Made by a program: the position numbers and the translations under genes | NCBI GenBank assembly: GCA_022424925.1 | Contig: JAKMGM010000004.1 | Span: forward strand, 1-26,727 | Reading direction: 5' to 3' | From: Candidatus Poseidoniaceae archaeon | Lineage (GTDB): Archaea; Thermoplasmatota; Poseidoniia; Poseidoniales; Poseidoniaceae | DNA: 26,727 nucleotides | In this document: positions 23,240 to 26,727 of the stretch, piece by piece | Layout: each line of letters starts with the position of its first letter | How positions within the stretch are numbered: the stretch's first letter is position 1 | The notes under the pieces: model-generated | What the model saw: the letters and a program-made list of their open reading frames with translations, nothing else | What the model was told of the DNA's origin: nothing | The model's database searches: none

Positions 23240-23252
23240 GCGAGGCATCGAA

Positions 23253-24341
23253 ATGCGAATTCTCGTTGTTTCACTGCTCTACCCACTGCCTACCAATGTA
23301 GCACGCGGTACGTTCGTGGCTGACCAAGTCCAAGCGTTCACTCGCTATGGGCACGATGTACGCGTCGTCAATCCGCTGCCTCGTATGCTGAAGTACCAAG
23401 AGGCTCGACGATCGACACTCACCGGAGCAGCAAAGGCTCCAAAGAAGTTTGAACACGGAGGCGTCGAGGTGTTTGCTCCGCGTTATACCGCCCTACCTGA
23501 GCACCCGTGGCCCGCATTGACAGCGCGCAGCATCCGAAAACAGGGCAGACGTGTCACTGCATGGCTGGGTGACTGGAAGCCCGACGTCATCGTATGCCAC
23601 ACCATCTGGCCGGTAGCTGAGGTGGCCAAAATGCTCGCAAAACAGTACGGCGTGCCTTGGACGGCCGTCGTACACGGCTACGACTTCGATGTGGGACTGT
23701 ACCATGACACCCTCGCTAAAATGACCCTCTCTTTGGCCAACGATGCGGACCGATTGGTGGTGGTTTCAAAACGGTTGGAAGATATCGCGCTTCAATCGGG
23801 GATTGATGCGGAGAAAGTGGCCGTGATACCGTGCCATTGTGCGGTCGAGGACGAATGGCTTCGGCCGGTCAAACCCTGGAACGGCCGATGGCGTAAAGAC
23901 CGCATTGACCTGCTGTTTCCAGCAGACCCGAGACGGCCAGAGAAAAATCACTTGCTCGCACTTCAAACCGGCGAACTTCTGGAAGAGCGGGGATGGATTG
24001 TCGGCATGACCACCCTGAAAATACAACCGCGCTCAATCGTATGGGACCGGATGTTGGTCGCCGACCTCACGCTGGTTACTTCAAAACGTGAATCCGGTCC
24101 GTTGGTGGCGCGGGAATCCATTGCATGCGGGACACCTGTTGTTTCCGTGAATGTCGGCGATGTTGCGACCTATTTGCCCGAACAGTGTGTTGTTGCAAGC
24201 TACGATGCTGCAGCACTCGCCGATGCGTGTGAAGCCGTGCTGAAAGAACGGTGGAATGAGGCATTCACTCTGCCTCACTTGTTTTCAGAATCGGCGTTCC
24301 TTGAACACTGGAACCAACTGCTCGAATCGCTTGTGGCGTGA
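23253..24341 (+). CDS. GT-B glycosyltransferase (GT4-like)
   Basis: Transfers a sugar from a nucleotide donor, probably to a lipid-linked or surface glycan at the inner face of the membrane. The 362-residue protein begins MRILVVSLLYPLPTNVARGT, the usual GT-B first strand and loop. The N-terminal domain includes WKPDVIVCHTIWP and VVHGYDFD. The C-terminal donor domain has LFPADPRRPEKNH and the E-x7-E motif ESGPLVARE (280-288) followed by SIACGTPVVSVNVGD. The usual IPNGVD segment is replaced by IPCHCAVED, an odd Cys pair. GAGG lies about 8 bases before the ATG at 23253, supporting that start. It forms an operon with rpe and its last 77 bases overlap the convergent flippase gene. Donor and acceptor are unknown. 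Confidence 0.87.
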   Translation: MRILVVSLLYPLPTNVARGTFVADQVQAFTRYGHDVRVVNPLPRMLKYQEARRSTLTGAAKAPKKFEHGGVEVFAPRYTALPEHPWPALTARSIRKQGRRVTAWLGDWKPDVIVCHTIWPVAEVAKMLAKQYGVPWTAVVHGYDFDVGLYHDTLAKMTLSLANDADRLVVVSKRLEDIALQSGIDAEKVAVIPCHCAVEDEWLRPVKPWNGRWRKDRIDLLFPADPRRPEKNHLLALQTGELLEERGWIVGMTTLKIQPRSIVWDRMLVADLTLVTSKRESGPLVARESIACGTPVVSVNVGDVATYLPEQCVVASYDAAALADACEAVLKERWNEAFTLPHLFSESAFLEHWNQLLESLVA

Positions 24342-25800
24342 ACATAAACAGCACGACGCCTGCAAGTGCGAGCACTGTCCCATTGAGAATGCCATAGCAT
24401 GCAACCGTCATGCACGTAACTGCAACGAGCCATTCTTTACCGCGATTGCGTACTGCATTCCATGACATCGAGAGATGAATTGAAGCAACAAGCGCAAACA
24501 ATGCGGAGAGTGTTGAAGCATATGCAGCGGCGTACAGACCTTCTGTTCGTCCCGTATCGGCTTGCCATCCGATGAGTGCAAACCCAATAACAGCGGAAAA
24601 ACCGACCACGATGACGATGAAGAAGGTGAAACGCCATGGATGCAAACCCGCTTGCAACGCCGTGTAGGTCGGTGTCGCCAAAAGCGTGAAACACCATCCC
24701 AGCAGCAAAACGATGAACAAATCTACGGCCGATGCACCCAAAGAACCGTCCAAATACTGTTCAGGGAAAGCAAGCGGCAAGAACAGTTTGACAATGGCCG
24801 CACCGGAGAAAATTCCAATCGGCAAGAGCCCGAAACAAATGTCGAGTGATGCGTTCATCTCACGCACGAACTGGTCCGGTTGATGTCGAACCTTTCCCAG
24901 AACCGGGAGCAAGGCTGCTCGCAAGGCTTGTGGGAGTACCAATCCTGCCAGCCAAGCCAGTTGCGCGACATGAAACAAAGCGGCTGATTCAACGCCCAAC
25001 TCGAGTCCGACGATGAACTTCTCAATCCGAACCACATACGGGAGAACGCCGAGGGTAATGGCGAAGGGCAGAGCTTGGAGCAACAGGGCTCGATTGCTCA
25101 ACCACGCCTCACCCATTTCTCCTTGTTCACCTGGTTGTGCATCGTATACGCGCAGCGTGACGCGTGCCCACCACAAGGCAAACAGCAGCCCAGAGAAGGC
25201 ACCAAACAGGAAGGCGGTGGCATAGGCAACAACCGAAGTCATGCCAAGTGCGTACAACACAATGTAGGCAGCAGTCGTAAATCCACGTTCGAGCACTTTG
25301 GTCCACGCTTCAAGCCGAGCCTCACCTGCTGCTCTCAGACCCGAACGAGGAGCGTAGGTGGCGATATGCACCAACGCAATAAGGCCACAGATTAGCATGA
25401 GGGGCGCGTGGTTCAACCAATCGCCTTCGCCTACAAGGAACGCTACGACTGCGGCGAAGAGAAAGGGAATGGTCGCCTTGAATTGCAGCGAATAAACCCG
25501 TTTCATCGAAGGCCAGATTCGATGGGGGGCGCGCGAACCGTCGCGCGCTAACAACGTAGGAAGGCCGAGGTCAATCACCAAAAAAAGCGTTGCAAACACG
25601 TCGAGCGCAAGTATGAACAACCCATAGGATTCAGTCCACAGAGCCCGTGTGAGAACGACTTGCCCCAAGAGAGCGAGGAAGACTGCGATGATGTCGGCGC
25701 CGGCAAGCCAGGCAGAATCGCGCCCCATGTGCGGCAGTCGGGTCCTCGTTTGCGCTCTACCCTCCATAGTTGCCGCTGATGACTGCGCTCCTTGAAGCAT
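24265..25800 (-). CDS. Wzx-like polysaccharide/lipid-linked oligosaccharide flippase
   Basis: A polytopic inner-membrane protein of about 511 residues with about 12-14 hydrophobic helices, in the pattern of the MATE/MVF (MOP) exporter family. The first helix contains WLAGADIIAVFLALLGQVVL, followed by TRALWTESYGLFILAL and DLGLPTLLARDGS, which match the oligosaccharide flippase opening (LG-S-YG-F-L, D-GL). Charged cytoplasmic loops separate the helices, and GLYAAAYAS lies late in the sequence. It would move lipid-linked glycans to the outer face. The frame starts with TTG at 25809; the ATG at 25800 is preferred, with TTTGAAC (25817-25823) as a possible TATA-like box. It is divergent from bolA by 57 bases. 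Overlapping the glycosyltransferase tail-to-tail suits a shared glycan role but does not prove it. Confidence 0.85.
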   Translation of the reverse strand: MLQGAQSSAATMEGRAQTRTRLPHMGRDSAWLAGADIIAVFLALLGQVVLTRALWTESYGLFILALDVFATLFLVIDLGLPTLLARDGSRAPHRIWPSMKRVYSLQFKATIPFLFAAVVAFLVGEGDWLNHAPLMLICGLIALVHIATYAPRSGLRAAGEARLEAWTKVLERGFTTAAYIVLYALGMTSVVAYATAFLFGAFSGLLFALWWARVTLRVYDAQPGEQGEMGEAWLSNRALLLQALPFAITLGVLPYVVRIEKFIVGLELGVESAALFHVAQLAWLAGLVLPQALRAALLPVLGKVRHQPDQFVREMNASLDICFGLLPIGIFSGAAIVKLFLPLAFPEQYLDGSLGASAVDLFIVLLLGWCFTLLATPTYTALQAGLHPWRFTFFIVIVVGFSAVIGFALIGWQADTGRTEGLYAAAYASTLSALFALVASIHLSMSWNAVRNRGKEWLVAVTCMTVACYGILNGTVLALAGVVLFMFTPQAIRAVGSSVQGTPILKTSEAE

Positions 25801-25857
25801 CGGATTCAAACGCGAGGTTCAAAGCCCACTTCATGTACCGGAGTATGAGGCGTGGAC

Positions 25858-26175
25858 ATGGTTACAACCGAATGGATTGAAGCAGAAGTGCTCAAAGCGG
25901 TGCCCGATGCTCATGTTGAAGTGATTGACTTGCATCGGTCAGGCGACCATTTTCATGTTCGAGTCATCGCAGATTCTTTCGACGGTATGCGTCCCTTGCA
26001 ACGGCAAAGGCTCGTACTTGCGGTGATGAAACAACACATCCCCCATCCAATACACGCACTCGACCTCAAATGCATGACGCCGGCACAAGCAGAAACCGCT
26101 GGAGATACTGCATTTGACCCTCACGGCGGTGGACAAGGCGTTCACATTCGTAGAATCGAGAAAAATAAGGAATGA
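25858..26175 (+). CDS. BolA-family protein
   Basis: A small BolA-type protein of 105 residues that likely binds a [2Fe-2S] cluster together with the CGFS glutaredoxin encoded next. The core shows the BolA class-II KH-like fold: VEVIDLHRSGDHFHVRVIAD, SFDGMRPLQRQRLVLAVM and HALDLKCMTPAQA, as in the IbaG/BolA2 group. The His and Cys that help ligate the cluster in characterised pairs would be among HFHV, His in the IHALDLK segment and Cys of KCMTP. The ATG at 25858 is preferred over GTG at 25852. Its TGA overlaps the glutaredoxin ATG by 4 bases (26172-26175), so the two are translationally coupled. Family identity is clear; the regulatory or Fe-S trafficking role is known from other organisms only. 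Confidence 0.9.
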   Translation: MVTTEWIEAEVLKAVPDAHVEVIDLHRSGDHFHVRVIADSFDGMRPLQRQRLVLAVMKQHIPHPIHALDLKCMTPAQAETAGDTAFDPHGGGQGVHIRRIEKNKE

Positions 26176-26501
26176 TGAACATGGATTGGACACCAGAAGA
26201 ATTGCAGGCAATTGTCGATGAACACGCACTCGTGCTGTTCATGAAAGGAACACCGAACGAACCGCAATGCGGATTTTCAAACCGTGCAGCGCAGGTTATG
26301 CAACAATTCGGCGAACCCTTTGCAGCGGTCAATATCCTCACTGACCCTCGTGCAATTCCTTCAGTTTGCGCTTGGTCGGACTTCCCGACCATGCCTCAAA
26401 TCTTCGTTCATGGTGAATTGATTGGCGGGTCGGATATCGCTCTTGAAATGATCCAAGACGGAAGTCTTCAGGAAATGTTCGATGCTGGTCGCACCGCTTG
26501 A
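26172..26501 (+). CDS. Monothiol glutaredoxin, CGFS type (Grx4-like)
   Basis: Carries and transfers [2Fe-2S] clusters using glutathione or a substitute thiol and partners with BolA. The 109 residues contain VLFMKGTPNEPQCGFSNRA with CGFS at 33-36, then the cis-proline stretch FPTMPQIFVHGELIGGSD. This is the complete family signature. The usual WP in the 'FSTWPTIPQLYV'-like part is FPTMPQ here. Start ATG at 26172 overlaps the bolA stop; a second ATG at 26175 or 26181 would also work. Since most archaea do not make glutathione, the ligand for the cluster in this cell is an open point. The gene is followed by about 60 bases with a promoter for the last, broken gene. Confidence 0.95.
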   Translation: MMNMDWTPEELQAIVDEHALVLFMKGTPNEPQCGFSNRAAQVMQQFGEPFAAVNILTDPRAIPSVCAWSDFPTMPQIFVHGELIGGSDIALEMIQDGSLQEMFDAGRTA

Positions 26502-26536
26502 AGGTCACGATTGAGTGATTCATATATGTCTTAACG

Positions 26537-26544
26537 ATTATATG
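26537..26544 (+). promoter_or_regulatory. TATA box before the last gene
   Basis: ATTATATG is centred about 25 bases before the ATG at 26566, giving the leaderless spacing. A second AT-rich element, TTCATATATG (26518-26527), lies further upstream. Good promoter form supports that a real gene starts at 26566 despite the disrupted frame. Confidence 0.55.
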
Positions 26545-26565
26545 CATCCCTCCAAACCCCTAACC

Positions 26566-26727
26566 ATGCGTTTTACCGTTCTCGTGATACTTCTCGTTGC
26601 CTCGATGCAACAGCAGTAACCTCTGGAAACACAAGCCAGCACGATGGTACCGACGAAGCCGCACAAGCGATTGCGAACGGGGAAGAAATCGTCGATGGAG
26701 ACCAAACGCAGGATGACGCATCCAAAG
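26566..26727 (+). pseudogene. Start of a secreted-protein gene, apparently frameshifted; 3' end outside window
   Basis: The ATG at 26566 opens MRFTVLVILLVASMQQQ and then stops (TAA, 26617-26619). The first 13 residues look like a signal peptide. From 26607, another frame stays open to the window end and reads DATAVTSGNTSQHDGTDEAA and on, in the polar, Asp-rich, secreted-protein style of this genome. Joining the signal peptide to this frame near 26600-26606 would need one extra base (for example TC-GAT becoming TCN-GAT). A single-base deletion, or a sequencing or assembly error, is therefore the simplest explanation. The product class cannot be told from about 40 residues. The gene has its own TATA-like box and follows grx. 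Confidence 0.5.

Noticed and set aside
23157..23252. N-terminal extension of the glycosyltransferase overlapping rpe
   Set aside because: The GT-B first strand begins at the ATG at 23253, which has a GAGG site before it.

Overview
The window looks like a piece of a marine Group II euryarchaeal genome (Candidatus Poseidoniales) or a close relative in Thermoplasmatota. This is inferred from gene content, not from a marker search. Archaeal signs are a pantoate kinase of the archaeal CoA pathway, a CDIN1-like TPD nuclease, a membrane-anchored tandem winged-helix regulator, TATA-like boxes about 25 bases before several ATGs (leaderless style), and large secreted proteins with calcium-binding thrombospondin type 3 (TSP3) repeats, one C-terminal membrane helix and a short cytoplasmic tail. 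Genes of bacterial flavour are mixed in: a bacterial-type LeuRS, BolA plus CGFS glutaredoxin, and ribulose-phosphate 3-epimerase. The sequence is compactly coded. No stretch over 300 bases lacks a gene, and I saw no rRNA, tRNA, CRISPR array, insertion sequence or att site.

Layout. 1-2043: partial enolase (-), Lrp/AsnC regulator (+), then a redoxin and a 42-residue zinc-knuckle protein (-). 2126-5523: an unrecognised gene and pantoate kinase (+) meet a two-gene operon (-) that encodes an unknown protein and the CDIN1-like PD-(D/E)xK nuclease. 5607-10528: two large secreted, membrane-anchored TSP3 proteins (+), the second with a 66-bp tandem repeat array. 10529-14327: leuS (-) and a divergent sugar GHMP kinase (+). 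14311-20470: a transmembrane one-component regulator and, upstream of it on the same strand, a seven-bladed WD40/TSP3 surface protein. 20570-22449: a STAND-type NTPase with an N-terminal winged helix (+) against a thioredoxin (-). 22565-25800: rpe and a glycosyltransferase (+) converge on a Wzx-like flippase (-). 25858-26501: bolA-grx operon (+). 26566-end: the start of a secreted-protein gene that appears frameshifted.

Themes. (1) Surface biology: three large calcium-repeat surface proteins, a membrane sensor-regulator, a flippase, a glycosyltransferase and a sugar kinase. (2) Thiol/Fe-S chemistry: redoxin, thioredoxin, BolA-Grx and a small zinc protein. (3) Every one of the six convergent gene pairs abuts with zero gap or overlaps, so 3' ends must be formed inside opposing genes. 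The best candidates for undescribed biology are the CDIN1-like nuclease with its translationally coupled unknown partner, the transmembrane regulator with four cysteine-paired outer domains next to a WD40/TSP3 surface protein, and the winged-helix STAND NTPase.
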